64,000 nt of DNA, from contig OX328125.1 in NCBI GenBank assembly GCA_946811695.1, positions 110,728,467 to 110,792,466 on the forward strand. Direction: 5' to 3'. The translations under genes and the position numbers were made by a program. Shown here piece by piece: positions 34,189-44,625 of this stretch. The stretch's first letter is position 1. Each line of letters opens with the position of its first letter. Source of the stretch: Gonocerus acuteangulatus (lineage: Eukaryota > Arthropoda > Insecta > Hemiptera > Coreidae). The notes under the pieces were generated by a model. The model worked only from the letters and a program-made list of their open reading frames with translations. It searched no databases and had not been told where the DNA came from.

Positions 34189-34995
34189 TAGTTAATAATC
34201 TTCCTGACATTACGACAACAGCTGAATTACGAGCAATACTTCTAGCACTGACCAACATCTCTACACGACAGGAAAACGACATTATCATTTGTACAGACTC
34301 TCTCTGTTCCCTTATAGCCATACAAGACATTTTTAGTACACATCCAATTGTAACACAAATACACGATACAATACATTCATTGAAGAAACGAATAACTATT
34401 TATTGGCTTCCCGGTCATGAAGATATACCACAAAGTACGAATGTAGACAGACAAGCAAAATTACCCACAACACGAAACCAATACGACATCACAGACATAA
34501 CATACGAAGATATATTCACTGACATACAGAAACACATTGAAAACCAGTGGTACGATGTATGGTACAGGACAAGAGACAACAAACTACGTGAAATTAAATC
34601 TACAATTACTAACTGGCCATCGAGCAACAGAAGTACAAGAAGAGAAGAAGTAGTACTGACACGTTTACGGATTGGACACACTAGACTCACACACTCATTC
34701 CTAATGACCAGAGAACAAGCCCCGATTTGCCTAATATGCAACACCTTTTTAACGATTAAACACTTACTAACGGACTGTTTAAGACTTAACTCATTTCCCC
34801 TCCCAGCTATAAATCTAACAGAGTTGTTAGCAGAAGGAAGCAAATTTATACGTTTTGTTTTTAGATACTTAAGGAAAATTGGACTATTTGAAGAAATATG
34901 ACGTATACGTATAGGGTTTTCTATGTTTGTATACGAGCTTATCTGTTTGTGTAAGTGTATATGTGTATGTATATTTATTTTTCTCTTAGGTTCTT

Positions 34996-37412
34996 AGGTT
35001 TATTCTTAGGTTAGAATAAAATATTTTATTAACAGACATAAAAAGTTTTGGTAACTTTGTATACTTTCCTTAATATTTCGGAAAAGGTTGAGAATATTGG
35101 CAAACGGAGAGTTACCATGCGAAAGCTTACTAAATATTCTACAAAAATGGTTCTAATGAAAGTTTTGATTAGGCGATGTCAATCGGAGAAATAAGTGCTT
35201 AAACTTTGAAGTAATTGATTTCGTTTATTCGAACGGTTCTTTTTGTTTGTTTTTATTCTTTGTTGTTTTTTCATTGCTTATAGTTGGATAATGTATTTGA
35301 CAATAAAACAGATTAATTAAAATAAGAAAAACAATTCATTGTTAAAAATATATCAGGCTGTACCGCATGAAATGTCAGTTTTGGATTTGCCGATTTCCTT
35401 CAAATGCCTTGAAACTGTCGAGGCTCCTAATCCGAGTTCTTTGGCATATTACCTATTGTTTGCAATTGCTTATAGTAGTCAAATGTATTTGCCAATAAAA
35501 CAGGATACGTATAATTAGAAACGAGATTTTATTTTTGCGGAATATTGGGATTCTCAGATGCCGTATGAATATCTATTAGGCCCCCTTCGTATATTTTCCT
35601 TAATATCTCGAAAAGGGTACGAAATCGTGGCAAGTGAAATATAACAGTTCGAAACCTTACTGAATTCTCCACAAAAAATGTTTTGAAGAAATGTTTGATG
35701 GAGTGTCGTTTATTTAAACGGATCTATTTGTGTGTTTCCCGCAGTTTTTGTTTTCACTTCTCGTTATTTTTGTACTTGCTTATAGCAGTCAAATGTATTT
35801 GTCAGTAAACAGGATACGTACGAGTATAATTAGAATCAATATTTTGTTTGTTAGAATTCGAAGATGCCGTATGAATATCTAGATTACAGTACTGGTGTTG
35901 AATTGTTCTAAGTATTCCCTATTTTCATCTGTTGCCCATAGTTTTTTATTGTTAGTAGTTTTTTTTTATTGATTGTAGAATATAAATCTATTTGGCTATA
36001 AAACAGGATACGTAAAATTAGTAATAATATATCGGAGATTTCTGAGCGAAATGCCTTTAAGATTTTCTACCACCACAAAAGGCGTTTTTCCTCTATTTTT
36101 ATCCACTAGATAGGCTTTATTTGGCATATTATTCTATACATGTTTTATTTAGCAGGGGATTCTGATGAAATGTAGTGTTTTTGCTGTGGATTTTAATTAC
36201 GATGTGTCTAAGATTGGGTAGCATTAGCGAGTCTACATAGTTAAGAACCGACGACGGAGGTTGACTTCTTGCTATGATTTAGTCTACATATCTATATTAA
36301 GTCCTAAATCCAAAAAAAAAACTTCACAACGGTTAGATACTATGAGGGAATAGGGAGTGGGGTCAGTGCCCGTACAAACATAAGGTCCGCAGGATATTTA
36401 CCTGCTAAGAGTTAATCCTCAAGATCTGTAAATATACCCCAGGTATCTGCCGACACAAATACAAAGCCTAGGCGGAGAGCACCCCAAAAACACAGATCCA
36501 AACATAGGTTATATACTAAATATTCATAAAGACTACTTAGTTGTAACCCGATTCATCAATTAGCAATCAATAGATTTCAACACAGGTTATATACTAAATA
36601 TTGATAAAAAGTATTTAAGTAGAAAAAAAAACAAGATTCATCAAGACTTGTTTTTGGTCCATTTGTATCTACTCCATAGACTTAATTAGGTATATTATTC
36701 TATATATTGACTCGTTATTCGTCAAGGCTTGTTATTGGTCCTTCTGTATCTACTAGATAGGCTTTATTCGGCATATTATTCTATATAGGCTTTATTAGGC
36801 AGGGTATTCTACTCAATCTTTCTTGTACTTCTTCTTGATCCTTCTGTACATGGGCGTATATAGAAAACAATTTCGGGTGGGGCTGGGAAAATTTCGGGGG
36901 GGCTGAGACCATTTCCAGGGTATGGAATACTAAATATTTAGAGCTTGGAATAGTTTTAGGCAACTAAAACGCTATTAAACGTAAAATAAAATATGTTTTA
37001 TGAACTAAGTGATCTTATTTAATTTATTTTTAAGGGTTTTACGACACGTTTTTATCATCAATTCAAAATGTCGGGAGGGGCAGCACCCCCCTCAGCCCCC
37101 CCCCTCATATACGCCCATGCTTCTGTATCCTCTAGAAAGGCTTTATTAGGCATATTTTGTATTGATTTATAGAGCTTTGCTTTAGAATGAGAGCCAGATT
37201 CTGTAATTTCCGCTTCTGTGTAAAAGTTAGCTACTGTCGGTGTCCCTGATGCCTTAATATCACTTTTATTCGAGATGTTCGAGAGGATTTTGACAATTTT
37301 CACGAGATATATAAAAAAATAAGTTTATTTCTTTTCTAAGCTTATCAAATGACACTAGGGACATGAACGGAACAGCGCTAAGATGATGCAGTTCCTGCGA
37401 GTCGGACTTTTT
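34996..37412 (+). mobile_element. Helentron-like element, family A, 5'-truncated
   Basis: Interior blocks GGTTAGAATAAAATATTTTA, GTCAATCGGAGAAATAAGTG and ATATATCAGGCTGTACC match 23690-24600. The right end ACTAGGGACATGAACGGAAC..GTCGGACTTTTTT is intact except for AGCGC in place of CGCGC. The left end is absent where the LINE tail abuts. It contains the MITE at 36849. Confidence 0.6.
36849..37119. mobile_element. MITE, TIR CATGGGCGTATAT, copy 2
   Basis: Ends CATGGGCGTATATA and ATATACGCCCATG, flanked by an exact 8-bp CTTCTGTA duplication (36841-36848, 37120-37127). A CCCCCC/GGGGGG-rich subterminal zone lies next to the right end. The duplication is perfect here and one base off in the copy at 25829. 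Confidence 0.8.
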
Positions 37413-38060
37413 TGTATAAAACTGTATTTTTTGTAATTTAAAAATAGCAAGTCAACTTCGTTGCGAAGCTCTTATAATAAATTGAAAAAAAAAATTAATA
37501 AAATTTTGGTTCCGTTTGGAGTTAAGAAAGTACTAGAAGTGAAATATTTCATTAACAGGCATTAAATGTTTTAGGATTTTTGTATAATTTCTAAAATATC
37601 TCGAAAACGGTTAGAGAAAATGGTGATAAGACTATCCGAAAGCTTACTAAAGTCCCAAAACAAAAGAAGATTTTTTTTTTTTTTTTTTTTTTTTCTACGG
37701 CGCATCAACATCAACAGGCCATTAGCGCCAAGAAGGTACTGAAGTAATTTTGAATCGGACGATTAGTTTTGCTCTTTTGAACTGTATCTGTTTACCTTAC
37801 GCTTTAATAGGTTGTTTTTTTGTTCATTGCATTTAACAGTAAAATGATTATTTTAGCAAAACAAGGAAATACCTCGTAAATCAGTATTATAGTGTTTCCA
37901 AGAGCGATCGTTGTGACAGAGGATGGAGTCATTTCCGCTTAGAATACTATCAGCTTCCTGTTGTGGCGCTTCAAACTTCCTTCTCTTCGGACTCTTTGCT
38001 TGTACATATTATAGTATTTTCTTGAAGATCTGACGTTTTTCTCCTAGCCGAGACCCAACC
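37413..38060. other. Family A-related debris with a retroposon tail
   Basis: TTTGGAGTTAAGAAAGTACTAGAA, AAATATCTCGAAAACGG and CCGAAAGCTTACTAAA are diverged family A interior phrases. A T-run (37672-37694) followed by CTACGGCGCATCAACATC looks like the minus-strand tail of a small retroposon inserted at this point. 37890-37985 matches 1000-1085. Confidence 0.5.
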
Positions 38061-38198
38061 ATCCCTTGACTTCGCATCACCTCAAAGTCTAACTATTTTG
38101 ATCTCATTATTAAATTAATATTCGTATTTTGGTTGAGTAGCCAATAGAAACTACAGTTCCTGAAGAGTGAGCATTATCCTAAGATATATTCTGCCGCA

Positions 38199-39026
38199 TC
38201 TATATGTATAAAAATCACGTGTCTGTGTGTTTTTCTGTTCATTTATTCATTTGTTTGTTTGTTTGTTCCTTATACAAATCTACACCGTTTGACCGATATT
38301 GACCAAACTTGGCACACACGTAGGTCTTGATACGAGAAATCTCCTAGGCTAGGTCAAATTTCAAAATTTGGTCAAAAGGTCAAATGTTTTGTTCAAGAAA
38401 AATTGGCTACACTGAACCATTCAGATTGTGACGGCCATTTTGAATCGACTACTACTGGCCTCTGTCGGCTGTTAGATGAAGTGCTGTTGTGCTGGCCTCT
38501 GCCGGTATCATTATGAACTAAAACAAATTCACATCGTTAGACCGATTTTCGTAACTGGGTATAGACAACTAGGTATCAAGTAGATCTTGATACGGAGAGA
38601 GTCATAAACGTAAAGTAGGTGTAGCATGACACACTGGGTAACAGCTAGTATACAGGTAGATCTTGATACGGAGAGAGTCATAAACATAAAGTATGTGTAG
38701 CATGGCACACTGGGTAACAGCTAGTATACAGGTAGCTCTTGATACGGAGAGAGTCATAAACATAAAGTAGGTGTAGCGTGGCACACTGGGTAACAGCAAG
38801 TATACAGGTAGATCTTGATACGGAGAGAGTCATAAACATAAAGTAGGTGTAGCATGGCACACTGGGTAACAGCTAGTATACAGGTAGATCTTGATACGGA
38901 GAGTCATAGACATAAAGTAGGTGTGGCATGACACACTGGGTAACAGCTAGTATACAGGTAGATCTTGATACGGAGAGAGTCATAGACATAAAATAGGTGT
39001 AGCATGGCACACTGGGTAACAGCTAG
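38199..39026 (+). mobile_element. Non-autonomous Helitron with tandem 3' ends
   Basis: Begins TCTATATGTATAAAAATCAC after an A. The first 3' end, ...CACACTGGGTAACAGCTAG, is at 38648, and five more copies of the last 74-76 bp follow, ending at 38724, 38800, 38876, 38950 and 39026. Each has the GTGTAGC(A/G)TGGCACAC hairpin and CTAG (CAAG in the third). The base after the last CTAG is A rather than the expected T. Confidence 0.85.
38649..39026 (+). repeat. Helitron 3'-end array, five units of 74-76 bp
   Basis: Units read TATACAGGTAGATCTTGATA ... GGTGTAGCATGGCACACTGG ... CAGCTAG. Small differences (AGACAT versus AAACAT, loss of GA in the unit at 38877) show they are not recent identical copies. 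Short open frames on the minus strand are shadows of the repeat. Confidence 0.9.
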
Positions 39027-39089
39027 AAGAATATATTAATGACCAAGCCTGTTGCGATTAACTAGGCACGCATGATCAGATGCATTGCA

Positions 39090-39795
39090 GAGAACATAGA
39101 ATTCTTGCCTTCTGCTAAGCGCCTTCTTTGAACTATACCGTCTTCCTGACATCGACACGACACAATGAGCACAGAATTCTTGCCTTCTGTTATGCGCCTT
39201 CTTTGCACTATACCGTCTTCCTGACATCGACACGACACAATGAGCACAGAATGCTTGCCTTCTGCTAAGCGCCTTCTTTGCACTATACCGTCTTCCTGAC
39301 ATCGACACGACACAATGAGCACAGAATTCTTGCCTTCTGCTATGCGCCTTCTTTGCACTATGCCGTCTTCCTGACATCGACACGACACAATGAGCACAGA
39401 ATTCTTGCCTTCTGCTATGCGCCTTCTTTGCACTATACCGTCTTCCTAACATCGTCACGATACAATGAGCACAGAATTCTTGCCTTCTGCTTTGCGCCTT
39501 CTTTCTACGATACTGTCTTCCTGACATCGACAAGATACAATGAGCAGAGAATTCTTTGCCTTCTGTTATGCGCCTTCTTTCTCCGATACTGTCTTCCTGA
39601 CATCGACACGATACAATGAGCACAGAATTCTTGCCTTCTGCTATGCGCCTTCTTTCTACGATACTGTCTTCCTGACATCGACACGACACAATGAGCAGAG
39701 AATTCTTTGCCTTCTGCTATGCGCCTTCTTTCTACGATACTGTCTTCCTGACATCGACACGATACAATGAGCACAGAATTCTTTGCCTTCTGCGG
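39090..39795. repeat. Minisatellite, 75-bp unit, about 9 copies
   Basis: The unit starts ATTCTTGCCTTCTGC, with CGCCTTCTTT, TATACCGTCTTCCTGACATC and GACACGACACAATGAGCAC following. Copies begin at 39101, 39176, 39251, 39326, 39401 and 39476; later ones are 75-76 bp. GATACTGTC (right half) versus TATACCGTC (left half) divides the array into two subfamilies. Because 75 is a multiple of three, frames of up to 217 codons appear on both strands; these are not evidence for a protein. Confidence 0.93.
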
Positions 39796-40354
39796 AATGT
39801 TTCATGTAAAGAATTTACTTCCTTGGACGAATATTTGTGTTATTAGGATTTTTATTTGAGTGAATGCACACTGATACAAGTAGCTATTAAGGATGTCTGA
39901 GCTAACTGTTTGAATGTGGTACATCGATAAATGTGGTTGTGTTTTCCCTTAACACGTTTTTGAACGAATCAGATGGCGATTCAGCAAACAGAATCACAGC
40001 TGATTTAAGAATGCTACTACTATAAATAATTCAGACTATAGCCCGTTCAATTAGATGGAATAGTTCTAATCCCGCATGCGCGAAATTCTGTGGGAAAAAT
40101 ACCCGACTGTTCCGCTATTTGCATTTCCAATGAACAACACGCTACTTTAAACTAAATAAAAAGTGATTATTTCTCTTTTAGAACCAGGAAAGGCTTTGAG
40201 AATTCTGGCATGGGAGATAGTGTTTAATATTTACCAACTCTTAGCCAAAACCAAGGCTAAAAACAATTTGAGCTATAACCTGTTCAAATAGATGGTTTAG
40301 TTAAGGGAAAAGGGCGTGGCCTATATTCCCCATGCAAGAAATTGGCTGTGAAAA
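39796..40354. other. No recognisable gene
   Basis: Unassigned. Near 40010-40060 and 40260-40290 two related phrases (CTATAGCCCGTTCAATTAGATGG and CTATAACCTGTTCAAATAGATGG) show a local diverged repeat continuing into the array at 40355. Confidence 0.4.
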
Positions 40355-40583
40355 TTCTCTTAGTCATAACCTTATCACCAGATGGTTCAAAAGGTATTTA
40401 GCCTTAGCTTTGGCTAGGTATTGATGAATATTCTCTTAGTCATAACCTTATCACCAGGTGGTTCAAAAGGTATTTAGCCTTAGCTTTGGCTAGGTATTGA
40501 TGAATATTCTCTTAGTCATAACCTTATCACCAGGTGGTTTAAAAGGTATTTAGCCTTAGCTTTGGCTAGGTATTGATGAATAT
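40355..40583. repeat. Tandem repeat, 76 bp x 3
   Basis: Three nearly identical copies start TTCTCTTAGTCATAACC at 40355, 40431 and 40507. The unit contains TTAGCCTTAGCTTTGGCTAG. Only one or two bases differ, suggesting a recent triplication. Confidence 0.93.
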
Positions 40584-40796
40584 TAGACACTATTTCCTTT
40601 ACCTGACCTCTCAAAGCCTTACGCAGTCTTAAACGAGACATAATCAGTTTTTATAATATTTCACGTATCGTGTTTGCAAATGGTGGAACCTTCGATAATA
40701 TTTCCCTTAAAATTTCGCGCATCTCTGTCTGAACATATAGGTTATTATGTTGTATTTCTGTGTATATTATAAGAATATTTTTTGTATAAGTTTGGA

Positions 40797-41118
40797 GGGC
40801 GAGGTTAGCTGAGTGGAAGAGCAGTCGACTAATGAACTGGAGGACCCAGGTTCAAAACCCGGGCTTACACTGAAGGTTTATATATTCTAGTGTCGTCGTT
40901 CGAGGGTTAGATTTGAGGTCCCAGATCGTCCCTAGGCTCACCCAGTCTTTAATTAATTAATTAATGGATATCCGAAAATGCAAAAATCAAGCGGCCGGAG
41001 CATAGTTCTGGCCACACTTTCTCCCTAGTGTGCTGTATGGTCAAGAATCAGTCACCTCTGAAGTATCTGCCCCTCTGGGCTTTTATGGCCTGTTAAGGGA
41101 CTGATTTTTCTTTTATAC
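40797..41118 (+). mobile_element. tRNA-derived SINE
   Basis: TTAGCTGAGTGGAAGAGC (40805-40822) fits a pol III box A and GGTTCAAAACC (40849-40859) a box B at normal tRNA spacing. The T-arm stem CCAGG/CCCGG has one mismatch, the anticodon loop reads CTAATGA, and the acceptor stem does not pair, so it is not a working tRNA. A 250-bp body follows, with CTAGTGTCGTCGTTCGAGG, a TTAATTAATTAATTAATGG run, TCTCCCTAGTGTGCTGTATG and CCTGTTAAGGGACTG, then a T-rich end. Confidence 0.7.
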
Positions 41119-41317
41119 CTTCTTATATAGTTTAAGCAATTCAATGTTTTTGTTTTTTTTTTGTTTTAGCAATTCAATTGTGACACTGGGGCGCTTCTTT
41201 TGTATACCTTCGTTTTTATACAAAATGTCTCACTAATAATGCAAGCAAATCATCATGCTGTCGTGGAAATCAGTAAATATTTACTAACAAGATAATCCTG
41301 AAGGAGTGTTCGAGTGA

Positions 41318-41506
41318 AGATACGCCATCCAGTTTGCCAAGGATAGTTCAAGTCTCCATGTGGGAGTACAGACAACCTGTTACCGATTTAGATCACAATT
41401 GGAGCGCATAGATGATACTCGATTGCAAAAACCTCATGGGATTCCTGCCCCCGATGCCTATCTCTTCTACATGAACGGGATCCAGGGACGGGCATCAGTC
41501 CTGTAA
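41318..41506 (+). other. Protein-like frame, 62 codons, unrecognised
   Basis: Read from 41318 the frame gives FAKDSSSLHVGVQTTCYRF, then ERIDDTRLQKPHGIP and DAYLFYMNGIQG to a stop at 41504. It has no start codon upstream and higher GC than its surroundings. The composition resembles real protein, so it may be a leftover exon or transposon fragment. I cannot assign a family. A GTTAGGTAAGTG at about 41538 could be a splice donor but nothing else supports a gene. Confidence 0.25.
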
Positions 41507-41699
41507 AATGAAATTTACTTCGGTCCCCGCAGCTAAGGTGTTAGGTAAGTGTTGGTTTAATTTTTTTTTCGATATGATTGATATATTTGAAAAACACTAA
41601 CATGTCTGCCAAAATATAAAAATGGTACAATAACCATAAGAACCAACTTCAAATTTTTTGCCCCACTTCAATGCCCCCTCTCCCTTTAGCCGCCACTCA

Positions 41700-41885
41700 C
41701 AGGCATAGGAACAGTTTTCTAAATTATTTTTTATTTTTATATGTTTCTCCTATGTAATCGGAGTTATAATTACTATGCAAAATGTTAATTATTAAGGATA
41801 TAGTTAATTACTATGTATGTGCATGAATATGTATTTCCATTTTATATCTGTATTTGGACGAATCACCTTCAATGCGGGGTACTCA

Positions 41886-41940
<55 letters not shown>
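41700..41940 (+). mobile_element. Retroposon 3' tail with 54-bp poly(A)
   Basis: TGTATTTGGACGAATCACC and TCAATGCGGGGTACTCAC precede an unbroken A-run at 41887-41940. The same tail sequence occurs at about 54020-54080 (GGGCGAAACGCTGTCAATGC), so both are ends of one retroposon family. The uninterrupted run suggests a young insertion. Confidence 0.6.
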
Positions 41941-41942
<2 letters not shown>

Positions 41943-42153
41943 AGCGTATGAGTATTCAAAATCTCTGGCTGGGAGCACCGTGGGATTTGGGGGTATGGAA
42001 TACTAACCATGTAGATTTTACAAGAGTTAGCCAACTAAAACCCCAAAAAACCTATTAAAAAGCTATTAAACCCCAAAAAAATATTTTTTCTGACCTAAGA
42101 GATCATATTTAATTTATGTTTACCATTAATAAATACCCTTATGTACGCCCATG
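41941..42153. mobile_element. MITE, TIR CATGGGCGTATAT, truncated copy 3
   Basis: GGTATGGAATACTAACCATG, AGCCAACTAAAACCCC, AGATCATATTTAATTTATG and a final TACGCCCATG match the MITE at 25829 and 36849, diverged. The left end is lost at the poly(A) run. Confidence 0.6.
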
Positions 42154-42725
42154 CTTACACTGCGCATGTATGTACACAAACTCTACTACGAAGCAACTTG
42201 TATCTGATAGTCCTTCATGAACGACTCCTTCACTCTGAATGGGAAGACCAGTCCTCTACATTCCTCTTTGTTCTTCCCGCCTTTGTGCGGCCATTGTGTC
42301 GAGGTCGAGAAAAAACTAACCTAAACACGGCACCGGCACAAAAGGAATACACACGGCAGTAAATTAAACTGAAAATAAACCAAAAAGGCATAATGAATGC
42401 CTAAAAGTATGGCTGACGCCTTAGGACTACAACAGCTGTTATACACAGCGGAATTTATCGCTTCTCTCGGCGTAAATCTGTGTTTCCACTCTGAGAATTT
42501 CTTAAAGGTTCCTTTCCTTTCCTTAATTCCTTTCCTCATATTATAAATAGGCGAATGTCTAAATGAATATGACCTTCCTAGGGAACAAACGAATTTATAT
42601 CCAAACAAACCCAACATTCTTTATTTCTTTGCTGTTCAAGGGAACTAATAAGTTCTTTGTGGCGCAGTACATTCGAGAAAAACAGTACATCCCGATTAAT
42701 TTGTTGACTGCGATATATTATAAAT
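42154..42725. other. No recognisable gene
   Basis: Two overlapping frames (42141-42362 plus; 42321-42617 minus) have no recognisable domain. No repeat shared with the rest of the window. Confidence 0.4.
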
Positions 42726-43685
42726 AAAGTCCACCACGCAAGAGCTGCATAATTAAGCACGTTCCTCAGAATATGGGTAGTGTCTACTGCATTACTGAAG
42801 AATTTGCTTAAAAGGACCTAAATAAATAAAATAAAAACATGAATAGTGCTCTTCTCTCCGGAGTAACCCCCCCCCTCCTGATGAACCGATTTAATTTATT
42901 TTTAAAACACATTTACTCTGTAGATTACCAATATAATACTAAGTTTCGTTGAAATATATCAAAAACTACGGTCGGCATGGTCAAATTAGCGTTTTGGGTC
43001 CGGGGTAAAACCCCACTCCCCTTTCGGTGTACGGATTTTAGTGGTTAACTAACTCGTTCAATCGTTGCTAATTGAATGCTACATACCAAGTTTCGTGACG
43101 AAAAAACAAAAAAAAACTCTGGCTACTATCATGTTAACAGACACACTAATGAACCGATTTAGTTTATTTTTACAACACATTTGTACGAATACCGAGTTTC
43201 GTCGAAATATACCAAAAATCACGGCTGGTAGTGGCGAAATGGTATTGTGGGTCCGGAGTAAACACCCCCTCCTAATGAACCGATTTAGTTCATTTTTATA
43301 TCTCACTTTTCTCTCTATATTACCACTACGAATACCAAGTTACGTTGAAATATAACCAATATTACGGCTGGCATGGTCAAATTAGTGTTTTTGGTTCGGG
43401 GTAAGCTCCCTTTTCCGGTGGACCGATTTTGGTGGTTAACGAACTCTTTCAATCGTTTGCTAATTGAATGCTATTTACCATGTTTCGTGAAGAAAAAACA
43501 AAAACTCGGGCCGCTGTGGTGTTAACAGACGCATATATATATATATATATATATATATAAATTTTAACGGGGGTCATTTTCGGTGTCTACTAGGTAGGAT
43601 CGATAAAGATTTGAAGAAATTTTTCAAAAATTCCGTCATGAGTCCAACCTCAATAGCTACTTTCCTTCGGAGGAAAGTGCTAAAA
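42726..43685 (-). mobile_element. Helentron-like element, family B, minus strand
   Basis: Right end at low coordinates, AAAGTCCACCACGCAAGAGC, diverged; left end GGAGGAAAGTGCTAAAA at 43670-43685. Interior CCGGAGTAAAC and GTTTCGTCGAAATATACC units as in 27992-29238, and a short (TA)n at about 43530-43560. An 11-kb-distant relative of the 1104 copy; shorter because fewer internal units remain. Confidence 0.65.
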
Positions 43686-43689
43686 GTGT

Positions 43690-44003
43690 GTAGACTAACA
43701 ATTTAGAAATCTAGGTTCCCAGACCTGGTCTATACCAGTGTATGGAGGACATTTTGAATTTTTAAAATCAATTGTTATCTCAAAATCGTAAATGTAGTGA
43801 TGTGTCTTGTTTTGATTCTAGACGCCTAGATATTAGATATATTATATCTAATATCGTGTATAGAGAAGAATTACTGGAATATATTTGTTTTTAAAAATAC
43901 TCACACGACGGTGTTTATAATCCAAAATAAACCAAAAGATATAACCAAAAAACCTGGCCTGAGTCACTATTCCATGCGGACGAAGTCGCGGGCGCGGTTT
44001 GTT
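43690..44003 (+). mobile_element. Possible Helitron 3' end remnant
   Basis: GGAATAGTGACTCAGGCC on the minus strand and, on the plus strand, ATGCGGACGAAGTCGCGGGC followed by GCGGTTTGT resemble the GC-rich hairpin that precedes CTAGT in many insect Helitrons. The terminal CTAG is not present, so the call is weak. Confidence 0.35.
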
Positions 44004-44004
44004 A

Positions 44005-44115
44005 TGTAATATATAAATTTTAACGGAGGTCATGTTCGATACCTACTAGACAAGATTTAAGATTTAAGAAGGTTTGCAGAAATGTTTTAAAAATTCTTTC
44101 ATCAGTTCTATAACC
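44005..44115 (-). mobile_element. Family B left-end fragment, minus strand
   Basis: ATATATAAATTTTAACGGAG, GATACCTACTAGACAAGAT and AAAAATTCTTTCATCAG match the left part of family B (compare 43560-43640) with many changes. The terminal hairpin is absent. Confidence 0.55.
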
Positions 44116-44125
44116 TCAGAGTTAC

Positions 44126-44357
44126 GCGGATCATAAACCTCAGCAGGGAGAAGTTGGGATGACATTGATGACAGGTTGAGCACACCTTGACTTTCCACAC
44201 GGCTGACTGGTTGACCAACACCTCGACTTACGACACCTGTTGCAGTCATCAGGCCAGCCTTCCTTGGCTTCGTGTCATCCCATTTAGGCTCTTGCTTTGG
44301 GCTGTTGGGTGTTCTCAGAAATGCCGGAACAGTCTGTGGGATATCATCGGTATGCAC
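44126..44357 (-). other. Protein-like frame, unrecognised
   Basis: A minus-strand frame from an ATG at 44357 reads MHTDDIPQTVPAFLRTPNSP, then KQEPKWDDTKPRKAGLMTAT, VGQPVSRVESQGVLNL and ends in family B sequence at 44064. Balanced amino-acid use and raised GC content suggest a fragment of a once-coding sequence, perhaps from a mobile element. No known domain recognised and no promoter or splice signals seen. Confidence 0.25.
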
Positions 44358-44520
44358 TACGTTTCGAAGGTCGTTAGTTCGATTCCACTGTAAGGTTGGT
44401 GGTTTTTTTTAGAGAAAAGAAAACGCATCAGACCTATCCTGGCTAGAATAGGGTGGTAACCTATAGATAACCCGTCCTAAAATTATAGAATTTAATAAAT
44501 GGAAAATTTTAAATGAATAA
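44345..44520 (+). mobile_element. tRNA-derived SINE, plus strand
   Basis: GAAGGTCGTTAGTTCGATTC contains a good box B; the body has AAGGTTGGTGG, CCTATCCTGGCTAGAA and GGTAACCTATAGATAACCCG, and the tail runs into AATAAATGG. It aligns with the minus-strand copy at 5395-5565 over its whole length. Box A is missing. Confidence 0.75.
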
Positions 44521-44561
44521 ATATACATCGGCGAAACAATCATGCTCCGAATTGTTAAAAA

Positions 44562-44625
44562 ACGTCTGACTCGCAGGAACTGCGTCATCTTGGCGCGGTT
44601 CCTTTCAAATCCCCAGAACCATTAG
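44562..44625 (-). repeat. Solitary family A 3' end, minus strand
   Basis: AACGTCTGACTCGCAGGAAC, TGCGTCATCTTGGCGCGG and TTCC mirror the A right end (hairpin GCAGGAACTGC kept). The rest of the element is not recognisable to its right. Confidence 0.6.

Larger units (their letters stand above)
31440..34901 (+). pseudogene. Jockey-type ORF2 remnant: RT, RNase H, zinc knuckle
   Basis: From VEYCQ*VDGLLVFSSSKD (the catalytic YxDD region, damaged by TAA) it continues ALRLLERWSN*NGLKFS, KFLGILFDSKLTWVPH, a WGADRSLMLTFYRAF block, LDYGCVAYSSAKP and ESGEYPLEYRRK to a stop at 32264. The RNase H part is reached after the first insertion: VYKDIS, AELRAIL, CTDSLCSLIAI and NVDRQAK hold the acidic positions. 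The last part (34380-34901) has EEVVLTRLRIGHTRLTHSF and a CLICNTFLTIKHLLTDC knuckle. Two in-frame stops near the start and the stop at 32264 show it is inactive. Confidence 0.85.
31440..34995 (+). mobile_element. Jockey-type LINE split by two DNA elements
   Basis: A 5'-truncated ORF2 copy broken at 32320 by a TA-flanked element (32321-33370) and at 33467 by a Helitron (33468-34188). Removing both gives one continuous ORF2 with only a few lesions. The 3' UTR runs to about 34995, where family A sequence begins. No clear target-site duplication found. Confidence 0.85.

Noticed and set aside
39036..39770. A 217-codon minus frame and several plus frames with C/R-rich repeats
   Set aside because: Product of the 75-bp minisatellite; open on both strands and no unique sequence.
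40805..40870. Functional tRNA-Ile gene (loop CTAATGA)
   Set aside because: The acceptor stem and most of the anticodon stem do not pair, and the D-stem has a mismatch; a SINE head fits better.
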